In this document: positions 1-8,100 of the stretch, piece after piece
Layout: the number at the start of each line of letters is the position of its first letter
How positions within the stretch are numbered: position 1 is the stretch's first letter
Assembly: GCA_035500275.1 (NCBI GenBank)
Contig: DATJXI010000055.1
Location: 1 to 18,789, forward strand
Source: Roseiarcus sp035500275
GTDB lineage: Bacteria; Pseudomonadota; Alphaproteobacteria; Rhizobiales; Beijerinckiaceae
DNA: 18,789 bases
Reading direction: 5' to 3'
Made by a program: the position numbers and the translations under genes
Notes under the pieces: model-generated
Seen by the model: the letters and a program-made list of their open reading frames with translations, nothing else
Told to the model about the DNA's origin: nothing
Databases searched by the model: none

Positions 1-1096
1 GCGTCGGAGAAAAACCTTCGAGCGCGGGGGCGAGAACGTCGTGCCCTTCGACGGGACGGCTGGTCGATTGGTAGAGCTTGGCGAGGGCGAGCGCGGCGCG
101 CAGGCCGAAGGCGCGCGACCCTTGCTCGCGGGCGATGGCGATGGCCGCGTGGAACGCTTCCTCCGAAGGCGCCGGGTTGGACGGATCGCGCTTGATCAGG
201 ATTTCGCCGCGGACGCGGTTCAGTTCCGCTTCGAACGCGCGGTAGCCGAGGCGATCGGCCGTCGCCAGCGCTTCATCCAGGATCGCGATGGCGCGATCAC
301 GATCGCCGGCCTGCGCCTCGGCCTCGGCCAGCGCGATCTTGAAGAGCCCGTCGAAATTCAGGAGGTCTTGCTGGCGCAGGCTCTCGGCGCAGCGGCGCAT
401 GTCGCTGAGTCCCTCGCCAAGCGCGCCGCGTTCAGCCGTCGCCAAGCCTTCGAAAAACGCCCCGTACGCTCGCCACAACGGCAGATCGTGCTCCCGTGCG
501 AGACGGGCGGTCTCGGAACCGTTCTGCGCGGCGCGCGCCCTGTAGCCTCGCATCAATTCGAACATTGCCGCGTGTAATTTCGCATACGGGCGCGTGCCGA
601 TATGCGCCACGCTCGCGAGTCGCTCGTGCGCGCCGTCAACGAGGGACACCGCGCGCCTGACGTATCCCAGCGGCCATGACGCGATCGCCAGGTAGCACAT
701 TGCCGCGACGCCGGCGTCTTGCCCGAAGCGAAAGGCCAGATCATCGTCCCGGCCGGGTTGGAACAGAATAAGCGCGCGCTCCAGATGCTCGCGCGCTTCC
801 GCGTATTCTCCGGCGAAACAGTGAGTGGTCCCGAGGACCCGATGCGCGACGCCGGCCTCGGGCGAATCGGGGCTCGCCGCAACGCCAGCGAGGAAGGCTG
901 CCGCGTGCGCTCGCATCGACGGAAGATCGCCCCGCACGTAGCTGCCGACCCATAAGCCGTAATCTGCCTCCAACCGCCCCGGCGCATCCTCGTCCCCGGA
1001 AGCCGATTTGCGGGCTCTGACGAAGGCCTCCATGGTCTCCGGCGCCCCATGGCCTCGTGCTGCTATGAGTGCGTTGCCATAGGCCACGTGCAGATG
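1..1096 (-). repeat. TPR-like module, second copy, cut by the window edge
   Basis: This is the second copy of the 398-residue unit. It runs from residue 1116 to the window edge (365 of 398 residues visible) and ends at DVLAPALEGFSPT, matching DLLAPALEGFAPT near the end of the first copy. The equivalent point in copy one is followed by about 30 residues before the unit ends. The protein therefore either stops soon outside the window or continues into a third copy; this cannot be told from here. Confidence 0.88.
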
Positions 1097-4000
1097 CGTC
1101 AGTCGCTGCCGCCGCGCCGCCTCCGCCTTGACCTCGTCCGTCTCCAGGAGCGCCGCGAGCAGCGCCTGCGCCTCGGCGGCCTCCGGCATCTCCGGTGTCG
1201 GCGCAAAGCCTTCGAGCGCCGGCGCCAGCAGGTCGTGGGCTTCGCCGGGTCGGGAGGTGGATTGGTAGAGCTTGGCCAGCGAGAGCGCCGCGCGGAGTTC
1301 GAAGCTGCGCGTGCCTTGCCGCTTCGCGACCGCGATGGCGGTCTGGAGCGCTTCCTCGGCGGGCGCCGGGTTGATGGGATCGCGCTTGAGCAGCATTTCG
1401 CCGCGGGCCCGATGCAGCTCCGCTTCGAACGCGCGATGGCCGATCCGCTCGCACGTCGCCAGCCCTTCGTCGAGGATCGCGAGAGCGTGATCAACATCGC
1501 CTGCCCGGGCTTCGGCTTCAGCCAATACGATTCTCACCAATCCATCCCACTGCAGAACGTTCTGTTCGCGCAGCAGTTCGACGCCGCGACGCATAGCCTC
1601 GAGTCCACCGCCGGACGCTCCGTCTTGAGCCGCCGCCAAGCCCTCTAGCAAGACTGCGAACGCCCCCCAAAATGGCAGTTCATATTGGCGTGCGAGCCGG
1701 GCGAGCTCGGAAGCGTCTCGCACTGCACGAGAGAGGTCGCCGCGCATGAGCTCGAACATCGCCGCGTGCAGTTTCCCCTGCGCGCGCGCGCCGAAATGCA
1801 CGAGGCCCGTGATCCGCGCCTGGGCGTCGCCAACAAGCGAAGCCGCACGTCCGGCGTCGCCCAGCGGCCACAATGCAAGCGCGAGGTAGAGCATCGCGGC
1901 GACGCCCGCGTCGTGTCCAAAGCGAAAGGCGAGCTCGTCGTCACGGCCCGGCTGGAACAAGGCGAGCGCGCGTTCCAGATGCTCTCGCCCTTCGCGGAAC
2001 TCCCCGGCGAACCAATGCGTAGTTCCGACTATGCGATGCGCGACGCCCGCCTCGGGCGAATCGGGTCTCGCCGCAACGCCCCTGAGACACGCCTCGGCAT
2101 AGGCCCTAGTCGCCGGCAACTCGCCTCGGGCGTGGTGAGCCGCCCACAGGCCGTAGTCGGCGGCGAATCGGTTAGGCGTGTCCGTGTCTTCGGCGCCAGA
2201 CTCGCGGGCTCTTTTGAAGGCCTCGATCGTTTCGGGCGCTGCATACCCGCGCGCCGCGATCAGCGCATTGCCGTAGGCGACGCGCAAATGCCGCCGCTCG
2301 CCCGACGCGCCCGCCGGTGTTTCGCCCGTCGCCTTGTCCGCCATGGCGATCGCCTTGCCGAGATGGGCGATCGCCTCCTGGAAGGCGGAACGGCGCAGAG
2401 CTTGGTCGCCCGCCTTTCCCCACCATTCGATTGCCGAATCGTCGAGGCCCGCTTCGGTGAAATGATGGGCGATGACTTCCGGTTCCGCCGCCGCGCGCTC
2501 GGGCTGTCCAGCCAGGATTTCGGCGGCGCGGCGGTGCAGCGCCTGGCGGCGGCTCTTGAGCAGGCTGTCGTAGGCCGCGTCCTGGATCAGCGCGTGCTTG
2601 AAGCGATAGCTCGCCTCATGGGCCGCGCCCTCGACGAAAAGGAGATCCGTGTCGGCGAGCCGGTCGAGCGCGAACTGGAGGACTGGGTCGTCCATCCCGC
2701 CGACAGCGCTGAGCAGCGCGTAGGTGAAGTCTCGCCCCAAGACGGCGCCGATCTGCGCGACTTCGCGCGCGTCGCCTAGCCGGTCGAGCCGCGCCGCGAG
2801 CGACTGCTGAAGCGTCGGCGGGATCGCCTGCAAACCGCCGGCCTCGCCGCGCTCGAGCAGAAGGCGCGTGACCTCCTCGACAAACAGCGGCACCCCGCCG
2901 GTGCGCTCGCTCACGCCCTCGACCACCTCCGCCCTCAGCGAATGGCGAGCGGCAAGCTCGCCGACCATGAGCGCGACGTCGGCGCGGTCGAGGGGGCTGA
3001 GCGAGATGACGCTGTGGTGCGAGCGCAGGCTCCACGGCGGGCGGAATTCCGGCCGCGCGGTTGCGAGGATCAGCATCGGAGCCTGCGCGCCGCGCTCGGC
3101 CAGCGCCTGCATCAGGTCGAGCGAGGTCGGGTCGGCCCAGTGCAGGTCCTCGAACGCGAGCGCGACAGCTTGCGAGCGCGCCCCGGCGAGAAACCATGTC
3201 GTCAGCGCCGCCAGTTGCCGTCGGCGCAATTCCTCCGGCGCGAGCTTCGCCGTGCGGTCCTCCGGCAGCGGGATGTCGACCAGCGGCGCTATGAGCGGCG
3301 CATATTCGGCGGGGTCGAGGCCGATGAGCCGCAATGTGTTCTCGAGGTCGGCGAGGCGCCGGGCCGCAGGGGCCTCGGCGCCACCGAACCGCTGGCGCCC
3401 CCATTCGGCGATCGGATGCAAAGGCGTATTCTGCAACAGCTGCGACGACGAGAATTCGACAAAGGTGTGGGGCGTTTCGCCCAGCGTCGCGCGAAACTCT
3501 TCCACGAGGCGCGACTTGCCGATGCCGGGTTCGCCGACAATGAGCGTGAGCTGGCCCGCGCTGGCGCGCGCCCGCTCCCAGCGCCGGCGCAACAGGTCGA
3601 GCTCCTCCCCGCGCCCGACGAGGGGGGTGAGCGTGCGCGCGCCGGCTCGCCTCCCGCCGCTCGCGCGCACGATGCGGTAGAGCCCAACCGGCGCCGGCAC
3701 GCCCTTGAGTTCATGCGCGCCCTTGTCCTCGGCGACGAACAGCCCCGCCGTCTGCCGCTGCACGTTCGCGGTCACGAGCACCGTTCCTGGCTCGGCCAGG
3801 CTTTGAACGCGCGCCGCGATATTGGGCGCTTCCCCAAACACCTCGCCTGTCCCGTCGACCACCACTGGCCCCGATTCGAGGCCGATGCGCGCGGAGAGTT
3901 CGGGCGCGCCCTTGCCCGCGTTTTTCGCGTTGATCTCGGTGAGCGCGCGCTGGATTGCGAGCGCCGCGCGCACCGCGCGCTCGGCGTCGTTCTCCTGCGC

Positions 4001-4441
4001 TCGTGGGTAGCCAAAGAGCGCCATCAGCCCGTCGCCGAGCCGCTTCAGCACATGCCCACCCATGCCCGTCACGGCGGCGGAAGCTTCGTCGAGATAGGCG
4101 TTGACGAGGCTGCGCCAGTCCTCGGCGTCGAGCCTGGCGGCAAGCCCCGTCGAGCCGACAAGGTCGCAGAACATCACCGTGATCGGGCGCCGCTCGGCCA
4201 GGTCGGCGCGCGGAACTGGCTTCGGGGGCAAAGCGGGCGCCGCGGGCGCCTCGGCGGCTGGGGCCCGTGAAAGGCCCGCGATGGCCCTGAGGAGGCGCTT
4301 GCGGTCGCCGAGGGTTACGCCGAGTTTTTCGAGGTCGCCGTCGTCAAGATCGGCGAGCACGTCCGCGTCGATCCTGTCGGCGCGAAATCGCTCCTCGTAC
4401 TCATCGAGGCCAAGACCGCGAAGCCACTCGCCGATATCCAT
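1..4441 (-). CDS. SAM domain / class III nucleotide cyclase / AAA ATPase / TPR signalling protein, C-terminus beyond window
   Basis: The frame is open from an ATG at 4441 to the left edge (1480 codons visible, no stop). A GAGG Shine-Dalgarno at 4449-4452 lies 7 nt before the ATG. Residues about 2-58 form a SAM (sterile alpha motif) domain beginning MDIGEWLRGLGLDEY. Residues about 85-260 are a class III cyclase domain: MFCDLVGS at 90-97 gives metal Asp D93, GDG gives D137, and N207 and R211 match the transition-state Asn/Arg. Position 204, usually Asp in adenylate cyclases (as in WGDTVN), is Glu, so substrate preference is uncertain. A STAND/AAA_16-type ATPase follows, with Walker A GEPGIGKS at 303-310 and a Walker B-like FEDLHWAD near 430. 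From about 700 onward the protein is helical and TPR-like, with a 398-residue module present twice. Proteins of this architecture are usually about 1,100 residues, so this one is enlarged. The likely role is a soluble cytoplasmic cAMP-type signalling ATPase; the signal is unknown. Confidence 0.9.
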   Translation of the reverse strand, partial: MDIGEWLRGLGLDEYEERFRADRIDADVLADLDDGDLEKLGVTLGDRKRLLRAIAGLSRAPAAEAPAAPALPPKPVPRADLAERRPITVMFCDLVGSTGLAARLDAEDWRSLVNAYLDEASAAVTGMGGHVLKRLGDGLMALFGYPRAQENDAERAVRAALAIQRALTEINAKNAGKGAPELSARIGLESGPVVVDGTGEVFGEAPNIAARVQSLAEPGTVLVTANVQRQTAGLFVAEDKGAHELKGVPAPVGLYRIVRASGGRRAGARTLTPLVGRGEELDLLRRRWERARASAGQLTLIVGEPGIGKSRLVEEFRATLGETPHTFVEFSSSQLLQNTPLHPIAEWGRQRFGGAEAPAARRLADLENTLRLIGLDPAEYAPLIAPLVDIPLPEDRTAKLAPEELRRRQLAALTTWFLAGARSQAVALAFEDLHWADPTSLDLMQALAERGAQAPMLILATARPEFRPPWSLRSHHSVISLSPLDRADVALMVGELAARHSLRAEVVEGVSERTGGVPLFVEEVTRLLLERGEAGGLQAIPPTLQQSLAARLDRLGDAREVAQIGAVLGRDFTYALLSAVGGMDDPVLQFALDRLADTDLLFVEGAAHEASYRFKHALIQDAAYDSLLKSRRQALHRRAAEILAGQPERAAAEPEVIAHHFTEAGLDDSAIEWWGKAGDQALRRSAFQEAIAHLGKAIAMADKATGETPAGASGERRHLRVAYGNALIAARGYAAPETIEAFKRARESGAEDTDTPNRFAADYGLWAAHHARGELPATRAYAEACLRGVAARPDSPEAGVAHRIVGTTHWFAGEFREGREHLERALALFQPGRDDELAFRFGHDAGVAAMLYLALALWPLGDAGRAASLVGDAQARITGLVHFGARAQGKLHAAMFELMRGDLSRAVRDASELARLARQYELPFWGAFAVLLEGLAAAQDGASGGGLEAMRRGVELLREQNVLQWDGLVRIVLAEAEARAGDVDHALAILDEGLATCERIGHRAFEAELHRARGEMLLKRDPINPAPAEEALQTAIAVAKRQGTRSFELRAALSLAKLYQSTSRPGEAHDLLAPALEGFAPTPEMPEAAEAQALLAALLETDEVKAEAARRQRLTHLHVAYGNALIAARGHGAPETMEAFVRARKSASGDEDAPGRLEADYGLWVGSYVRGDLPSMRAHAAAFLAGVAASPDSPEAGVAHRVLGTTHCFAGEYAEAREHLERALILFQPGRDDDLAFRFGQDAGVAAMCYLAIASWPLGYVRRAVSLVDGAHERLASVAHIGTRPYAKLHAAMFELMRGYRARAAQNGSETARLAREHDLPLWRAYGAFFEGLATAERGALGEGLSDMRRCAESLRQQDLLNFDGLFKIALAEAEAQAGDRDRAIAILDEALATADRLGYRAFEAELNRVRGEILIKRDPSNPAPSEEAFHAAIAIAREQGSRAFGLRAALALAKLYQSTSRPVEGHDVLAPALEGFSPT
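1097..2290 (-). repeat. TPR-like module, first copy of a 398-residue tandem duplication
   Basis: This in-frame unit (residues about 718-1115 of the cyclase/ATPase protein) begins HLRVAYGNALIAARG and ends near EVKAEAARRQRLT. The next copy starts exactly 1194 bp (398 codons) further on with HLHVAYGNALIAARG. Shared landmarks in the same order include SPEAGVAHR, REHLERAL, LFQPGRDD, LHAAMFELMRG, AKLYQSTSRP and LAPALEGF. The copies have diverged at many residues, so the duplication is not brand new, but the spacing is identical at every landmark I checked. Confidence 0.9.
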
Positions 4442-4525
4442 CGCCGCGCCTCACACGATTGCCTGGGATAATCGCGCCGCCGTGGGGTCAAGTCCAGCCG
4501 CCGCCGGGAGCCGCCCGCGCAGCCG

Positions 4526-4846
4526 CTAGCTCGCGCTTTCGCCGAGGTCGAAGAATTCCAGGCCGTTTATCGCCGCCGTCCGCTCGGCTTCCGCTCGCCT
4601 CAGCGCCCGCTCGAGCTCCTCGGTCGAGGAGCGGCTCGACCCCATCAGCACCACGCCGCCGATGGCGAGCGCGACGGTGACGACGGCGCGCGCCGGCGTA
4701 AACTCGAGGAGGCCGATGACGAAGCAGACGATCAGCGCCGGCCCGAGGATGGCGGCGGCCCGGCCGGCGAGCGCGAACTTTTGGCTGCGGGCGATCGCCG
4801 CGTGCAGCTCCTCGATGCGAAGCTCGAGCCGCTCGATCTCGTCCAT
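4526..4846 (-). CDS. Small membrane protein with N-terminal coiled coil, unknown function
   Basis: The product is 106 residues. The N-terminal 20 or so residues (MDEIERLELRIEELHAAIAR) are a charged heptad-like helix. Two hydrophobic stretches follow, at about 31-49 (AAILGPALIVCFVIGLLEF) and about 53-69 (RAVVTVALAIGGVVLMG). Then comes a second charged helix (TEELERALRRAEAERTAAING) and an acidic tail. This suggests a hairpin inner-membrane protein with both ends in the cytoplasm. It lies 84 bp upstream of the cyclase/ATPase gene on the same strand, with no terminator seen between them, so co-transcription is possible. The frame is open upstream to about 5293, but those codons overlap the cyclase remnant and the divergent helicase, so I take the ATG at 4846. 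No strong Shine-Dalgarno is visible. I do not recognise a named family. Confidence 0.75.
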   Translation of the reverse strand: MDEIERLELRIEELHAAIARSQKFALAGRAAAILGPALIVCFVIGLLEFTPARAVVTVALAIGGVVLMGSSRSSTEELERALRRAEAERTAAINGLEFFDLGESAS

Positions 4847-4856
4847 GAGGCGCCAG

Positions 4857-4873
4857 TCCGGTTTCCAACCGGA
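4857..4873. other. Inverted repeat just upstream of the small membrane protein gene
   Basis: TCCGGTT-tcc-AACCGGA is a perfect 7-bp inverted repeat with a 3-nt spacer, ending 10 bp before the ATG at 4846. Its position would suit an operator or a translation-affecting hairpin, but no regulator is encoded nearby and short GC-rich palindromes are common by chance. Confidence 0.35.
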
Positions 4874-4989
4874 TATCTCAGGGTGACCCCGGTTTTCCGC
4901 AAGGCCACGAGGTTCATCGGCTTCGCGTTGGGCGCTTCTTTCGGGTTCGAAAGGCGAGCGTCGCGGGTCGGTGAATTGACGCTCTCCCG

Positions 4990-5019
4990 GCGCTGGTCTC
5001 CATCGACGGAGACCAGCGC
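4990..5019 (+). other. Perfect 12-bp hairpin holding the Shine-Dalgarno of the dead cyclase gene
   Basis: The arms are GCGCTGGTCTCC (4990-5001) and GGAGACCAGCGC (5008-5019), with a 6-nt ATCGAC loop. The right arm contains GGAG at 5008-5011, 9 nt before the ATG at 5021 that opens the cyclase remnant, so in RNA the ribosome site would be sequestered. There is no T-tract, so it does not look like an intrinsic terminator on the plus strand. It lies within the otherwise gene-free stretch 4847-5020. Confidence 0.7.
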
Positions 5020-5020
5020 A

Positions 5021-5198
5021 ATGACCGAGACTCGGAAGCTCGCGGGATTCTTGCCGCCGACATCGTCGGCTTCGGCCTGTTGACGGGCGCGGACGAGGAT
5101 GGCGCCGTGGCGCGACTACGAGCGCCCGCGGCGGCCTCGTCGATCCGACAATTCGACACAATGGTCGCGGTCGCCTGATAAACCGGATACAAGGAAAC
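5021..5198 (+). pseudogene. 5' remnant of a class III adenylate/guanylate cyclase gene, frameshifted
   Basis: Three short stretches in three reading frames give, in order, the N-terminus typical of a common rhizobial cyclase subfamily. Frame 1, 5021-5044, reads MTETRKLA. After a net one-base loss in the GCGGGATT stretch, 5047-5124 reads ILAADIVGFGLLTGADEDG followed by AVARLRA. After a further shift, 5136-5168 reads LVDPTIRHNGR. Intact relatives read roughly TRKLAAILAADVVGFSRL, then GADEDxTLARLRALRxDLIDPTI, then HxGRxVKRTGDG. Similarity fades around the helicase start. The rest of the cyclase domain is absent, so this is a decayed and truncated gene. It belongs to a different subfamily from the intact cyclase at 1-4441, which begins with a SAM domain. 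The identification rests on remembered family sequences, not on a search. Confidence 0.78.
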
Positions 5199-8100
5199 AT
5201 GGCGCCTCCGCCCATTTCAGTCCTTGCGCCCGACGCGAAAGCTCGGGGCGCCTCAACGAGCGCCGAGCGCCGGCCTCTCCCGTCGCCGCCCACGGCGCCG
5301 GTGGCGCTATTTCATCCCGCCGTCGCGGCGTGGTTCGCGAAGCGCTTCGAAGCGCCGACGCCGGCGCAGGCCGAGGCGTGGCCGGCGATCAAGGCCGGGC
5401 GCGACACGCTCATCGCCGCGCCGACCGGCTCGGGCAAGACGCTGGCGGCCTTCCTTGCCGCGATCGACGACCTCGTCAGGCTCGCCCTCGAAGGACGGCT
5501 GACCGACGAAACCCACATCGTTTACATCTCGCCCTTGAAGGCGTTGTCGAACGACATCCACCGCAACCTTGAATGGCCGCTTGCGGGCGTGCGCGAGGAA
5601 CTCGCCCGGATGGGGCTGCCGGACGTGGAGATCAGCGCCTGGGTGCGCACCGGCGACACGACGTCCGCCGAGCGCGCGCGCATGCGGCGGCGCTCGCCGC
5701 ACATCCTCGTGACCACGCCCGAATCGCTTTACGTGCTGCTCGGCTCGGAGTCGGGCCGCAAGATGCTGGCCACCGCGCGGACCGCGATCGTGGACGAAAT
5801 CCACGCGCTCGCGCCGAATAAGCGCGGGGCGCATCTGGCGCTGTCGCTCGAGCGGCTGTCCGCGCTCTGCGGCGAGCGGCTTCTGCGCGTCGGCCTGTCG
5901 GCCACCCAGAACCCGATCCGCGCGGTCGCGAATTTCCTCGTCGGCGCGGACGAGCATGGGAAGCCGGCGGCCGACGTCGCGGTCATCGACTCGGGCCACA
6001 TCCGCACGCGCGACCTCGCCATCGAAACGCCGGCCTCGCCGCTCGAAGCCGTCATGTCGAACGAGGTCTGGACCGAGGTCTACGACCGCCTGCAAGCGCT
6101 CGTCGACGCGCATCGCACGACCCTCGTTTTCGTCAACACCCGCCGCATGGCGGAGCGCGTCGCGGGTAAGCTCTCGGAGCGGCTTGGCGACGAGGCGGTG
6201 ACGGCGCATCACGGCAGCCTATCGAAGGAGCGGCGGCTCTCCGCCGAGCGGCGGCTGAAGATGGGCGAGCTCAAGGCGCTGGTCGCAACCGCTTCGCTGG
6301 AACTCGGCATCGACGTCGGCGAGGTGGAGCTTGTCTGCCAGCTCGGCTCGCCGCGATCCATCGCGACCTTACTGCAGCGGGTCGGGCGCTCGGGCCACAT
6401 GATCGGCGGCACGCCGAAGGGCCGGCTCTTTCCGCTGTCGCGCGACGATCTCGTCGAGTGCGCGGCGCTCATTGACAGCGTGCGGCGCGGCGAGCTTGAT
6501 CGGCTCTCGATTCCCGAAGCGCCGCTCGATGTGCTGTCGCAGCAGATCGTCGCCGAGGCGGCGGCGCAAGATTGGAAAGAAGCGGAGCTCTACGCGCGCT
6601 TCAAGTGCGCCTGGCCGTTCCGAAATCTCGCCCGCGAGCGCTTCGACGAGGTCGCGCGCATGCTGGCGGATGGATTTGCGACTCGGCTTGGCCGGCGCGG
6701 CGCGCTCCTCCATCGCGACGCCGTCAACGGAATCTTGCGAGGTCGGCGCGGCGCGCGAACGACCGCGCTGACCTCCGGCGGCGCCATCCCCGACACGGCC
6801 GACTATCAGGTCCTGCTCGAGCCGGAGAACCATATCGTCGGCAGCGTCAACGAGGACTGGGCCGTCGAGAGCATGGCCGGCGACGTCTTCCAGCTCGGCA
6901 ATGCGTCCTACCGCATCCTCCGCGTCGAGCGCGGGACAGTGCGCGTCGAAGACGCCAAGGGCGAGCCGCCGACGCTGCCCTTCTGGCTCGGCGATGCGCC
7001 GGGGCGGACCGACGCGCTCTCATTTGCCGTTTCCCGCCTGCGCGCGGACGTCGAGACGCGGCTGCGCGCCGACCCGTCGGGCGAGACGGTTCGCAAATGG
7101 CTCATCGAGGCGATCGGCATCCGGGCCGCCGCGGCGCAGCAGCTGGCCGAATATCTCGCCGCAGCGCGCGCGGCGCTGGGCCGCCTGCCCACTCAGGAGA
7201 ATGTCGTCTTCGAGCGCTTCTTCGACGAGGCGGGCGGCATGCAGCTCGTCATCCACTCGCCGTTCGGCAGCCGCCTCAATCGCGCCTGGGGCCTTGCCTT
7301 GCGCAAGCGGTTCTGCCGCAAGTTCAACTTCGAGCTGCAGGCGGCAGCCACCGAGGACAACATCGTCCTCTCGCTGACGACGGCGCACAGTTTTGAGCTC
7401 GGCGAGGTCGCGCGCTATCTCAATTCGAAGAGCGTCCGGCAGGTGCTCGTGCAGGCGATGCTGGACGCGCCGATGTTCGCCACGCGCTGGCGCTGGACGG
7501 CGAACATTTCGCTGGCGCTCCCCCGTTTCCGCAACGGGAAGAAAGTGCCGCCGCAGATCCAGCGCATGCAGGCCGAGGACCTCGTCGCGGCGGTCTTTCC
7601 CGACCAGATCGCCTGCGCCGAGAATCTTAGCGGCGAGCGGGAAATCCCGGACCACCCGCTCACCGACCAAACGATTGCCGACTGCCTGCACGAGGCCATG
7701 GACATCGAGGGGCTTGAGCGCCTGCTTGAGCGCCTCGAAAAGGGCGAAGTCCACGTGACGCCATGCGACCTGACGCAGCCCTCGCCGCTTGCGCTCGAGG
7801 CCCTGACCACGCGGCCTTACGCTTATCTCGACGACGCGCCGCTCGAGGAGCGGCGCACGCAGGCCGTCATGGCCCGGCGCTGGCAGGATCCGCAGAGCGC
7901 GTCCGCCTTCGGACGGCTCGATCCGGAGGCGATCGCGCGCGTGCGATTGGAGGCGTGGCCCGACCCGGTCAAAGCCGAGGAGCTGCACGACGCGCTGCTG
8001 CTGCTCGGATTTCTCGCGGAAGACGAGGCGAAGGCCGACCCGGGCTGGCGGGATTGGCTCGCGGCGCTTGCAAAGGAGAAGCGCGTCGCGCGACTCAAGA

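Noticed and set aside
1685..4270. Long plus-strand open frames (1685-2779, 2942-4270) across the left part.
   Set aside because: They are antisense to the cyclase/ATPase gene, which has clear motifs throughout. Long antisense frames are expected in such high-GC DNA, and their translations are Arg/Ala-rich without motifs.
4847..5293. N-terminal extension of the 106-residue membrane protein frame.
   Set aside because: It overlaps the cyclase remnant and the helicase start, and its translation has no coherent features before the coiled coil.
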